NCBI GenBank assembly: GCA_905221605.1
Contig: CAJNDS010000091.1
Location: forward strand, 721,283 to 785,282
Direction of reading: 5' to 3'
DNA length: 64,000 bases
DNA from: Symbiodinium natans
Lineage: Eukaryota; Sar; Dinophyceae; Suessiales; Symbiodiniaceae
Shown: positions 24,003-34,800 of the stretch, piece after piece
Layout of the letters: every line of letters begins with the position of its first letter
How positions within the stretch are numbered: the stretch's first letter is position 1
Program-made: the position numbers and the translations under genes
The notes under the pieces: model-generated
What the model saw: only the letters and a program-made list of their open reading frames with translations
Told to the model about the DNA's origin: nothing
Databases searched by the model: none

Positions 24003-24227
24003 AACCCTAAACCCCTAAACCCCTAAACCCCTAAACCCCTAAACCCCTAAACCCCTAAACCCCTAAACCCCTAAACCCCTAAACCCCTAAACCCCTAAAC
24101 CCCTAAACCCCTAAACCCCTAAACCCCTAAACCCCTAATCCCCTAAACCCCTAAACCCCTAAACCCCTAAACCCCTAAACCCCTAAACCCCTAAACCCGT
24201 AAACCCCTAAACCCCTAAACCCCTACA
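24003..24227. repeat. Octamer array (CCCCTAAA)n, about 28 units
   Basis: A uniform 8-bp variant of the telomere heptamer. The same octamer on the other strand, (TTTAGGGG)n, forms 29705-29837, and a short one is at 36060-36135. Each is internally uniform, so they spread by local amplification of one variant. Confidence 0.95.
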
Positions 24228-24355
24228 CCCCAAATCCTAACCCTAACCATGCCCAAGCAGGGAGCTTTTACGTTTTTGCCCACAACACGGAAACCCAAAG
24301 CCGAGACGTTCAACCTTCGTAGCACCGTAGCCCCCCCCCCCCCCCCCCCCCCCCC

Positions 24356-24455
24356 NNNNNNNNNNNNNNNNNNNNNNNNNNNNNNNNNNNNNNNNNNNNN
24401 NNNNNNNNNNNNNNNNNNNNNNNNNNNNNNNNNNNNNNNNNNNNNNNNNNNNNNN
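24356..24455. other. Assembly gap of 100 N
   Basis: Preceded by a poly-C run and followed by (CTCTCACT)n and (CTCTCCCT)n. The round size marks a scaffolding gap of unknown true length. The open frame drawn across it is not real. Confidence 0.99.
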
Positions 24456-24643
24456 CTCTCACTCTCTCACTCTCTCACTCTCTCACTCTCTCACTCTCTC
24501 ACTCTCTCACTCTCTCCCTCTCTCCCTCTCTCCCTCTCTCCCTCTCTCCCTCTCTCCCTCTCTCCCTCTCTCCCTCTCTCCCTCTCTCTATCTCTCTCTC
24601 TCTCTCTCATTCTCTCTCATTCTCTCTCTATCTCTCTCTCTCT
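24456..24643. repeat. CT-rich microsatellite
   Basis: Blocks of CTCTCACT, CTCTCCCT and CTCT, directly after the gap. Confidence 0.95.
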
Positions 24644-24683
24644 GTCGCTCTGCAGCGAAAGGCAGTCCAAGGTTAGGACTAGC

Positions 24684-24727
24684 GAGCTGATGGCAAAGTG
24701 CTGCCATCTGTCGCGGTTGTCCGCGCA
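24684..24727 (-). CDS. Possible PPR exon remnant
   Basis: The minus strand reads CADNRDRWQHFAIS, which resembles the ACEKGxxWQxAL core, beside the CT-rich tract and assembly gap. No neighbour could be joined to it, and the gap may hide its partner. Confidence 0.35.
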
Positions 24728-25265
24728 GGGAATGGGTACGGGATGAGGCAACCTGTATAGTGAACCCTAAACCCTAAACCCTAAACCCTAAACCCTAAAC
24801 CCTAGACCCTAAACCCTAAGCCCTAAACCCTAAACCCTAAACCCTAAACCTAAACCCTAAACCCTAAACCGCAGCTCTGCATCCACTGTTGCGACTACAA
24901 GTCCCATTGAGAAGCCCCTGAAATGGCAAGTTCAGCCCCGAACGGCGTGAATGAAGCCCAAAGCGGGGTTTAGGGTTTAGGGTTTAGGGTTTGGGGTTTG
25001 GGGTTTAGGGTTTAGGGTTTAGGGTGCGGTACTGGTATCTATCCCCCCCCGAACCGAGAAATGGTCAGCAACAATTCTTGCACGGGTTTAGGGTTTAGGA
25101 CTTAGGGTTGGATTAGGGTTTAGGGTTGTTTTCAGGGTTAGGGCTCAGGGTTTAGGGCTAGGGTTTAGGGTTTAGGGTTTAGGGTTTAGAATTTAGGGTT
25201 TAGGGTTAAGGGTTTAGGGTTTCGGGTGTAGGGTTTAGGGTTTAGGGGGACTCCTCATTGGCAAC

Positions 25266-25349
25266 TCAGAGCCTGCTGCCACTGCTCACCCGCATGGAGC
25301 GCGGTGATGAGGCTGTTGTAGAGAGCCGCGGTGGGCGCGACGTGGTCTC
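25266..25349 (-). CDS. PPR exon (core LYNSLITALHAGEQWQQAL)
   Basis: An 84-nt exon starting at GGCAG|GAGACC and ending at CTCTGA|GTTGCC or CTCT|GAGTTG. It encodes a PPR helix pair with the usual VAP and LYN positions. The partner exon at 25474-25509 joins in frame across a 124-nt intron that is mostly one inverted-repeat element. Whether the pair belongs to gene A or B, or is an unresolved stretch between them, could not be settled. Confidence 0.6.
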   Translation of the reverse strand, partial: ETTSRPPRLSTTASSPRSMRVSSGSRL

Positions 25350-25473
25350 CTGCCACGAGGCTTCTATAGGAGTAGTTTCGAAATTAGGGTCCCCTGTTGG
25401 GTCCCCTGTATAGCACGGAGCTCTTAACGCGAAATGGGACCCTAATTCAGGAACCACCCATATAGGGCGAGGC
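25350..25473 (-). other. Short GC-AG intron made mostly of one inverted-repeat element
   Basis: This 124-nt interval between two PPR exons is largely one element (25364-25465) with imperfect terminal repeats around AATTAGGGTCCC. It is the only inferred intron without a heptamer array. Confidence 0.5.
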
Positions 25474-25509
25474 CCCCCAGCTTTTCACCCTCCGCGCAGG
25501 CCTGGAAGC
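25474..25509 (-). CDS. Short PPR exon upstream of 25266-25349
   Basis: A 36-nt exon (FQACAEGEKLG plus phase bases) from GCAG|GCTTCC to GGGG|GCCTCG. Joined to 25266-25349 it gives normal spacing to the next repeat. On its own it is weak; the partner exon supports it. Confidence 0.5.
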
Positions 25510-25896
25510 CTGCTGCACTCTGAAACCCACTGAAACCCAATTTGTAGGGTTTAGGGTTGTGGGTTCAGAGACATCAAGCCCAAAATGCACGGCAACTCCC
25601 GTTCAGGAAGGCATGCGCCATTCAGCAAAGACCAAGACGGCGGGCAACCGACTCGCAGATTGTTGGATCTAGAGATCTGGGGGCCGAAGTTGAGGGACCA
25701 AAATGTAAGAGCCCTACGGGTTTTAAGGTTTAGAATTAGGGTTTAGGGTTTAGGGTTTGGAGTTTGGGGTTTAGGGTTTAGGGTTTACGACGATTCAGCA
25801 TCTCATGTTCCAGGAGCTGGCGTTGTAAGGGTTGAGAGGTGGACCTTCACAGTGTACCCTGAACCCTAAACCCTAAACCCTAAACCCTAAACCCCA

Positions 25897-28800
25897 TGTG
25901 CGCCAGCGCCTGGTATGGAGCTGAAGAGATCGACTGCAGCCTGCCATTGGGCCCTCCTGTGGCAAGCGCCGATTGCAGCGAGGTAGCTCGGCAAGTCCCG
26001 CGCCAGCGAAGCCCTGGTCGCAAAAAGGTTTAGGGTTTAGGGTTTAGGGTTTAGTGTTTTAGGGTTTAGGGTTTGGGATTTAGCACTTAAGGTTCAGCGT
26101 TAAAATTTCGGGTTTTGGTTTTAGGGTTTAGGGATTCGCCCTAGGCAACAAATAGCCCGGAAGGCAAAGTGTGTTCTCGACAGAAGGGGCTGCTGACTGG
26201 GAAGAGTGAGAACTCACATGTCACGTGATTTAGCAGCATGACTACGACTATAGCATTGTCCAGCATTGTAGCAACTGCAGCACCTCATCAGCGCGGAACA
26301 AGAGTTCTCACAGGGCCTACATCTAGACTCGCTGACAAGCAGGACAAACACATTCAATATCCGCTTGAGGTCTTGTAAACGGTCTAGTGAAACTGTGGAA
26401 ATACAGTGTGTCCCTCCCCTTGGTAGCCCAGTAACCATACTTTAGTACGGGTACCCCCTTTTGGGGGTTGGGCACTTTATAAGCGAACCCTGAACAACCC
26501 TAAACCCTAAACCCTAAATGAACCCTAACCCTAAGCCCTAAGCCCTAAGCCCTAAGCCCAAGGCCCTAAGCCCTAAGCCCTAAGCCCTAAGCCCTAAGCC
26601 CTAAGCCCTAAGCCTCAAGCCCTATGCCCTAAACCCTAAACCCTAAACCCTAAAAAAGGGGCAAAAGGGTACCACTGGGCCACCGAGACCTGGAGGGCAT
26701 GGAGTGGAAGAGGCTCAGGGTCCATTCCCATTGCGCGCCTTTCCTTGAGGAGACTACAGGGAGGTTTAGGGTTTAGGATTGAGGGTTTAGGGTTGAGGGT
26801 TTAGGGTCTAGGGTTTAGGGCTAGAGGGGGGAGGGGGCTAGGCCTGAAGGTTTGAGGCAAACAAACTCAAGCCCCAAATCGCTAAGAAGCATACCTACAC
26901 CCTGCAGGTTTAGAACCCTAAACCCTGAACCCTAAACCCTAAACCCTCAACCCTAAACCCTAACCCTAAACCCCAAACCATCCACAAGCTTCTCACAGGA
27001 GCCCATGGCAGCGTTGTAGCTCGCAACGTCCGGGCGGAGCGTGGCGTGCTGGAGGGAAGCCAGGAGCTGCCTTTGCGGCTCATCACGAGGGCGGTTCAGG
27101 GTTTAGGGTTTAGGGTTTAGGGTTTAGGGTTTAGGGTTTAGGGTTTAGGGTTTAGGGTTTAGGGGTAGGTCTAGGGCTTTACCTTGCGGATGAAAGGCAC
27201 CCGAGGACAAGTATGAGGTCTTGAGCAGGGAATGGAACAGTACGAACCCTAAACCCCAAACCCCAAACCCCAAACCCCAAACCCTAAACCCTAAACAACC
27301 CTAAACCCTAAACCCTAAACCGATCACAGGGTACACGATCCTTACTTTAAGGGCTTTATGTTTACGGATGCTACTTGAAGGTTCAGGGGTCATTCCTTGA
27401 ACGTAAGGGAATATAAGCACCCTAGATGAGGTTATAAGCATAGCTACCTTACTTATAAGCCTAAACCCTATACCCTAAACCCTAAACCCTAAACCCTAAA
27501 CCCTAACCCTTTAACATCATCTCAAAGAGTAGCGCAAGGTGTCGGGGGCCAGAGCCGACGGGAGACCAGGGTGCGGGGGTTTTGGGTCTCTCTCTGGGGT
27601 TTGGGGTTTTAGGGTTTTAGGGTTTTAGGGTTTTAGGGTTTTAGGGTTTTAGGGTTTTCGGGATTTAGGGTTTTAGGGTTTTAGGGTTTTAGGGTTTTAT
27701 AGGGTTTTAGGGTTTTAGGGTTTTAGGTTTGTTAGGGTCTTAGGGTTTTAGGGTTTTAGGGCTTTTAGGGTTTTAGGGCTTTAGGGCTTTAGGGTTTTTA
27801 GGGTTTTTAGGGTTCTTAGGGTTTTTAGGCTTCTTAGGGTTCTTAGGGTTTTATAGGGTTTACAGGGTTTATAGGGTTTACAGGGTTTACAGGGTTTATA
27901 GGGTTTTTATAGGGTTTATAGGGTTTATAGGGTTTTTATAGGGTTTATAGGGTTTACAGGGTTTACAGGGTTTACAGGGTTCATAGCGTTTACAGGGTGT
28001 ATAGGGTTTAGGGTGTGGGTGGTAGGGTTTAGGTTTCAGGGTTTCGGGGGGGCCTCTGTGTCATTCGCCTTCCAAGGGGCAGCGACGTCTGCCACCTCCC
28101 AGCGCAGGCACCCATGGCGATGGTGTGGCCTTGGTAGCCCAGCAACCATCTTCTGATAAGGGCACCCTTTGTTGGGTTTAGGGTTTAGGGTTTAGGGTTT
28201 AGGGTTTAGGGTTTAGGGTTTAGGGTTTATTTATAAGGGAAACCAGAACCCCAAGAAAGGGTAAAGGGTACCACTGGGCTACCAAGTAGCTGATGACGTC
28301 CGGAGAGAGTTGCGCGCGTGTGATGGAGCTCCTTGGTAGGGTTTCGGGTTTGGGGTTTAGGGGGAGGGTTTAGGGTTTAGGGTTTAGGGTTTCGGGTTTG
28401 GGGTTGAGGTTTTCCGGGGGTTCCCGCCACAGCCTTCCTCAAATCGCAAAAAAGCAAACCCCCAAAACCCCAAACGTTCGACACTCAAATCTAACCCTCT
28501 GAGCACAGAATTCCCGAACTTGTGGGAGGCTAGGCATGCTACGCACCGCGGCTGCTCCTAATCCTAAACCCTAAACCCTAAACCGCCTTTCTCTCCAGGG
28601 CCGAATCGAAGTACAAACTGGAAAGTTCATGACTCCCTAACTAACCCCTAAACCCTAAACCATAAAGGCAAGCCCAACAAGTCGACAGCTCAACCGCAGA
28701 CTCCACAACAAGCCTCAAGCCCCAAGCCCTAAGCCCTGTACACCTGTTTAGGGTCTCAGGGGTCTAGGGGGTTTAGGGTTTAGGGCTTAGGGTTTAGGGC

Positions 28801-31800
28801 CCAGACCCTACACACTACTAAACCCTCAAGCTTTTAGGGTTTTGACGGTGATGGGTTAGGAGCCCCAAGCTTTTAGGGTTTAGGTTTTACTTTCTTTTTT
28901 TTTCAAGGGTTTAGGGTTTAGGGTTTAGAGTTTAGGGTTTAGGTTTTAGGGTTTAGTATTTAGGGTTTAGGGTTTAGGGTTTAGAGTTTAGGATTTAGGG
29001 TTTAGGGTTTAGGGTTTGGGGCAATCAACTCTTGAGCTCCGGCTCAGCAATTCGAGCACTGACTTCCAAAGGCCAGCTTGCTCGCAGGATCGCATCACCT
29101 CGCTGCTTGAGCGCTGTTTTGGAATTCCTAGAGGAACACCCAAGCATACTTATAACCCGATTATGACCCTATCAGGGTACTCAAGGGGCTTATATGTGGG
29201 TTATAAATCGGATCTCGTAGATCAAGGGACTAAAGAATGGACCCTGATAAGGGACCTTAGGGGTGTTTTGGGGTTGTATGTAGGGCCTGTAGGGGCTAGT
29301 TATATGAAAATAGGCGTTCTATAGGGGAACAAGGTTCTATAGGGGAATAAGATATAGGGTCCCTTCTAGGGGTCCCTCCTTTTAACCCTTGAGTAGGGTA
29401 CCCACCTGAACCCTACAAACCCTAACCCGAATCACCATTTAGGCACACATGTGCAGTGTTTGCGGGTGTAACAGGCAGCTCTTGGTAGGGATGGGGATAA
29501 AGGGCTTTCAGGTTGAGACTTTCAGCCTAAGCCCCAACCCTAAACCCTAAACCCTAAACCTCTTCTAAACCCTGAACCGAAAAAAACCCATGCACCCTAA
29601 ACCCTAAGCCCCAGAAACTCTCAGTGGCTTTCGCGCGATAGCGTGTTGCAGGGTTTGGTCCGGACCCCGGGACAGGAGTCTGGGAAGTAGGGTTTAGGAT
29701 TAGGGTTAGGGTTTAGGGGTTTAGGGGTTTAGGGGTTTAGGGGTTTAGGGGTTTAGGGGTTTAGGGGTTTAGGGGTTTAGGGGTTTAGAGGGGTTTAGGG
29801 GTTTAGGGGTTTAGGGGTTTAGGGGTTTAGGGGCTTAGGGCCAAAATCTTGCCATTGAGAGGGTGTCGCCGCGTTGTAGGTGATCACGTCTCTGGCCAGC
29901 TGGGCTTCGGCCGCGCTCCCTGAGCCACGACGAGGCTGAGGGAAGAAGCGGAAGGGGAGCCCAGCAACCGAATCAACCCGCCACGTAGAGTAAGTAGCAA
30001 GCCAAGAATAGGGGCCCAAAAAACCACATAAACATAATAAGGATCCTACAAACAGGGTTTTTCGGAATCCCCCTTATAGGGGCCCTTCTACCCCAATAGT
30101 AGGATCCTTATGTCTATGTGGTTTGTGGGCCCCTAAAAGAATGTGGAGAATTGAGGATATAGCTTCGGGGGGTGCATCCGTTCAACACAAAAGAGCAAGT
30201 CCGATGACACCCTAAACCCTAAACCCTAAACCCTAAACCCTAAACCCTAAACCCTAAACCCTAAACCCTAAACCCTGAGACTCTTGAGGACCGGGCTGTG
30301 CCCGTTTCTCCCCAAAAAGCCCCGCTTTTTCTGGAGTACGTAGAGCAGGAAGTATATGCTTGAAGGTCCATGGTACTTATTTTGCTTGAACGAATCGGAG
30401 AAATAAGTAGGTCTTTGGGGTCCCTCACAAGTAGGGCGATAAGTACGCCAAATGATGTGGGAGTTTTAACCTAAATAGGAAGACTTATAACCCAATTTAG
30501 GGCCTTCAGAACCCCACCTATAACTAGGGGGCCCCTACTTGTAGGCCCCACATAACCCTAAACCTAAACCCTAAACCCTAAACCCTAAACCCTAAACCCT
30601 AAACATGAATCCGCAGTCTGGTTGCGAAAGAGCTCCAAGGCGGATCGCCACTGAAACTCCTGTCCTGCGGCGCTGATGGCGGCGTTGTAGCTGGCGATGG
30701 TGGGGATGACTTCGGATTCCTTGGGTAAAAGGGTTTAGGGTTTAGGGTTTAGGGTTAATATACCTGAATATGAATTATAGAAGTCAGGGCATATGACCGC
30801 AAAATTAGGGCTCCTTTCGTCCCCAAGGTTCTGGCATGGAATGAAAGAGGCGCAGTGCCAGTTGCCATTGGGTCCCTTCGACTGCGGCGGTGACGGTGGT
30901 GTTGATAGAAATCGCGTCGGGGCGGAGTCCCGATGCTGGCAATGAGTTGAACAGCTGCAGTGCCCACTGCCATTGCTCGGCAGCCTTGCTAGCGTCCAAG
31001 GCGGCATTGTAGCTGACGGTGTCAGGCGTGAGGGAAGCTGAAGGCATGCCATGCAGTAGATGCAAGGCCAAGAGCCACTGCGAGCCCTTCTCGCAAGAGC
31101 TGATGGTCGCGTTGTAGTTGAAAACGTCCGGAAAGAAGCGCTTACGCATCATGGAGTTGAAGATGTGCACACCTGCCTGCCAGGCATGCCCCTTCTGACA
31201 GGCACGAAGAGCCGTGCAATAGCTCACAGCATCCTTTCCCAGGCGAGCACTGGTCATGGCACCGAATTCCTTGCTTTGTTCGTTAGGCAAGCTGGTGGTC
31301 AGGCAAAGCATTCTTCAGTTCTAGCTTTGCACGCCCAGGAGAGGTGAAGCCAACTATCCCCAACTATCCCCTCTGCCGCGTAGAGACCCCTCAACCCTAA
31401 ACCCGATAAATCCTATAAACCCTATAAACCCCATAAACCCTATAAACCCTGTAAACCCTATAAACCCTATAAACCCTATAAACCCTATAAACCCTATAAA
31501 CCCTATAAACCCTATAAACCCTATAAACCATAAGCCATAAGCCCTAAGCCGACAACTCCTTTGCTGAACAAGGAAGCGAAGGCTCTCGAAGGGCATGCTG
31601 CCATTGCATACCCATTTCGCACGCGTGCAGGAGGGCGTTGTAGCCTCGACCCAGGAGGAACCGAGGAAAATAAACAAGTTTAAAGGGGGTTATCAGGGAA
31701 CCCAAACCCTGAGAAAAAACGTGGAATAAGGGCCTCCGACTTTTGGTCCTAGTAGCCTTAAACCCGAAACCCGAAACCCTAAACCCTAAACCCTAAACCC

Positions 31801-34800
31801 TAAACCCTAAAAAAAAGGGGAAGAAGAGGCCTCCTCTGGGTCCAAGTAGCTGAGGTAGTTGGGCGTCAGCCCGGCATCGGGGATCGATGCCCAGAGGTGG
31901 AAGGACCGCCTCCACTGAGAGCTGCTGTTGCAAGACCTGACTCTGCCACTTTAGAGGACTTGTGACTCTGCCACTTTGGAGGGTTTAGAGGGTTCAATTG
32001 GGTTTATAGTAGGCTTTATGTTGCAGGACCTGACTCTGCCACTTTAGAGGACTTAGAGGGTTTATTTGGGTTTATCGTAGGGTTTACAGTAGGTTTTATA
32101 GTAGGCTTTATGTTGCAGGACCTGACTCTGCCACTTTAGAGGACTTAGAGGGTTTATTTGGGTTTATGGTAGGGTTTATAGTGCTGGTTTAAAGGGGTTG
32201 TTGAGTTCTTAGTAGGGTTTATGTTGCAGGACCTGACTCTGCCACCCCAAAGGAAACTGTCAAGGGGCTCATCTTTTTTTTAAAGGGTGTTTAGGGTTGG
32301 GGGGGGGGGGTGTTTATGGGGTTTATGGGTTTGAAATGGTGTATTAGGGTTTATTGGGTTTAGATATAGGGTCAGGGTGTATGGATCTCACAAAGAGGCC
32401 TCGAAGATCTTAGGTCGAAACTGGAGCGCGCAGGATTCATTTTGGAGGCGCGGCTGCTTATGGGTGGTTGTCAAAATTATGATCCCTTTTGGGGTACAGT
32501 ACCCTAAATATTCGGTAACGAATTTTAATAAGGACCCCAACAGGGACCATAATTTTGACAGCCACCCATATGAAGGCTTAAGTTCATCTGGCTCGTAGAC
32601 CGAGTCGAAACATTCCAAAAGCAGAAAACCCTGCATCCTAGGCCCTAAGCCGAAACCGCAATTCCCGAAGCCAGAAACCACGAACCGGAAACTTTCCGTG
32701 GAAAAAGCAATGAACCCTAAACCCTAGGCCCTAAATCTACACCCTGAATCCCTAAACCAGAGACCCCGAACAAGATTGAAAGTGGTCTGTGACATGGGGA
32801 CCCACCCGAGGGTCCCAAGTACCCGAACGAAGGAAAACATGTACATCCTAAACCCTAAAGCCTGAACCCTATACCCTAAGCCTCCTGTCTTCGGCTTTAG
32901 GGAACGAAGCACTCCGCGTCAGCGAATGTGGGGCGGGGGGGGGGGGGGGGGGGGGGCGACCCATGAATTTCTTTCAACCGGAACCCTGGGAAGTGTATCT
33001 ACTTATATAGGGATGGCAGGTGTATAGTGGCCGTGTGAATCATGTCGGCTCATTGTCCGACAGTCTTGTCCTGCTACCGTCGCTCTACTGCCCCCAACAC
33101 CCCGAGAATTCTGCAGCAGTGGGCTTCCTAAGCCTGTGGCCTGCAAGTGCCCTTAAGCCTCAACCCTAAACCCTCAACCCCTAAACCCTAAACCCTCAAC
33201 CCTCAACCCCTAAACCCTAAACCCTCAACCCTCAACCCCTGAACCCCAAACCCTCAACCACTAAATGTCTGAGAGAACCCCAAATTCCTCCCCCCCTGAA
33301 TGCGCGGCGCAGCGACCGGATGGTTGTGTTGTAGCTGAGGATGTCTGAGGGCACTGTGGCCTCAGCTTTCCATGGGTGTAGGGTTTAGGGTTTAGGGTTT
33401 GGGGTTTGGGGTTTGGGGTTTGGGGTTTGGGATTTAGGGTTTGGGGCCAGTTCAGGGTTTAGGGTATAGTATAGGGTGTAGGGCTGGACCTGCAGCATGT
33501 GTGTATAGGAAACAGAATGCGTATGCGCACCGTTCGCAATCAACAACGTCAACCTAACAGAACACACACACACACGTAAATTCATGAGACTACTCATGGT
33601 AAGATATGTACATACACATTTTCAATTGTTTTTTTGAACTTATCTTTGTTTGTACTTCTGTATGTACAGATATATAATTATATATATATATATGTACACA
33701 TATATATATATATACATATATCTATATAAATAGATAGATAGAGAGATGCATAGATATGCACGAATATACACAAAATGTACAAGCAACCCTGTCCTCTGCT
33801 ATCAGGCAGCTGCGCGCATGGCCGTGTGGAGCTCCATGGCCCACTGCCACTGGCTCCCCCTCCTTTTCAGTTTTTTCCGAGGTTTCAAGGAACAGTAGGT
33901 AGAAGCAAGGGATCAGGGTATAGGGTATAGGGTTTAGGGTTTGGGCTTAGGGTTTAGGGTTTAGGGGTTTAGGGTTTAGGGTTTAGGGTTTAAGGTTTAT
34001 AGGGTTTAGGGTTTGCCCCTTTCAGGTCTCCATTCTCGCTATATAGTCATGACGAAACAGCATGAAGATCGTCGCGGTCAGAAGGGGCTGGGGGCTTGTG
34101 TAAGGCCTAGGGTTGCTGAGGCTTCGAGGGGCTTCAGGTCTTATAGGGTTGAGGTTATATAAAGAGGCCGGTGGCCTCTCTCTATCTGTTACCCTTGTAC
34201 CTTAGTATAGCCCCTAGATACCCTAAGGAGAACCCCAAAGAAATAACCTATAAGACAGACACCCGACTTAAACAGAACAACCAACCCCTACAAGGTTGAG
34301 GGCTTCTTAGGGCGTAGGGCCTTGGAGGGAGAGAGTTGAACGTACGATCATGGCCGTAGGTGCCGAAAATCCCCAGGGACGATGGTTTAGTGTTTAGGGT
34401 GTAGGGTTTAGGGTTTAGGGCTATGTTGCTCTTTCTCGATGCGGACTACCGTCGAATCGAAGCACTCTCACTTGGAGGTTCATGGGTACTTCAGGGTAGG
34501 GTTACAAGTAGGGCCACTATGGTTATAACCAAATTTAGGGCACTTCTCACCCTGCTGAATTCTCATTAGCCTAGACCCTAAGTCCTGCACCCCTAAACCC
34601 CCGAAATACTAAGCCCCAAGCCCTAAACCCTTCTTCGGACACATGAACTTCCAAGCAAGGACCCTCCAAGGGCAGTTGAGGGGCCATCGTCTTTTTCGAT
34701 GTTCAGGATCTTGCGATGTGAACCAAGGGTTCAGGGTTTGGGGTTTAGGGTTTGGGTTTTAGGGTTTAGGGTGTGGGGTTTAGGGTTTAGGGTTTGGGGC

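Noticed and set aside
24249-24746. 165-aa ORF with Leu-Ser repeats
   Set aside because: It spans the N gap and a CT microsatellite.
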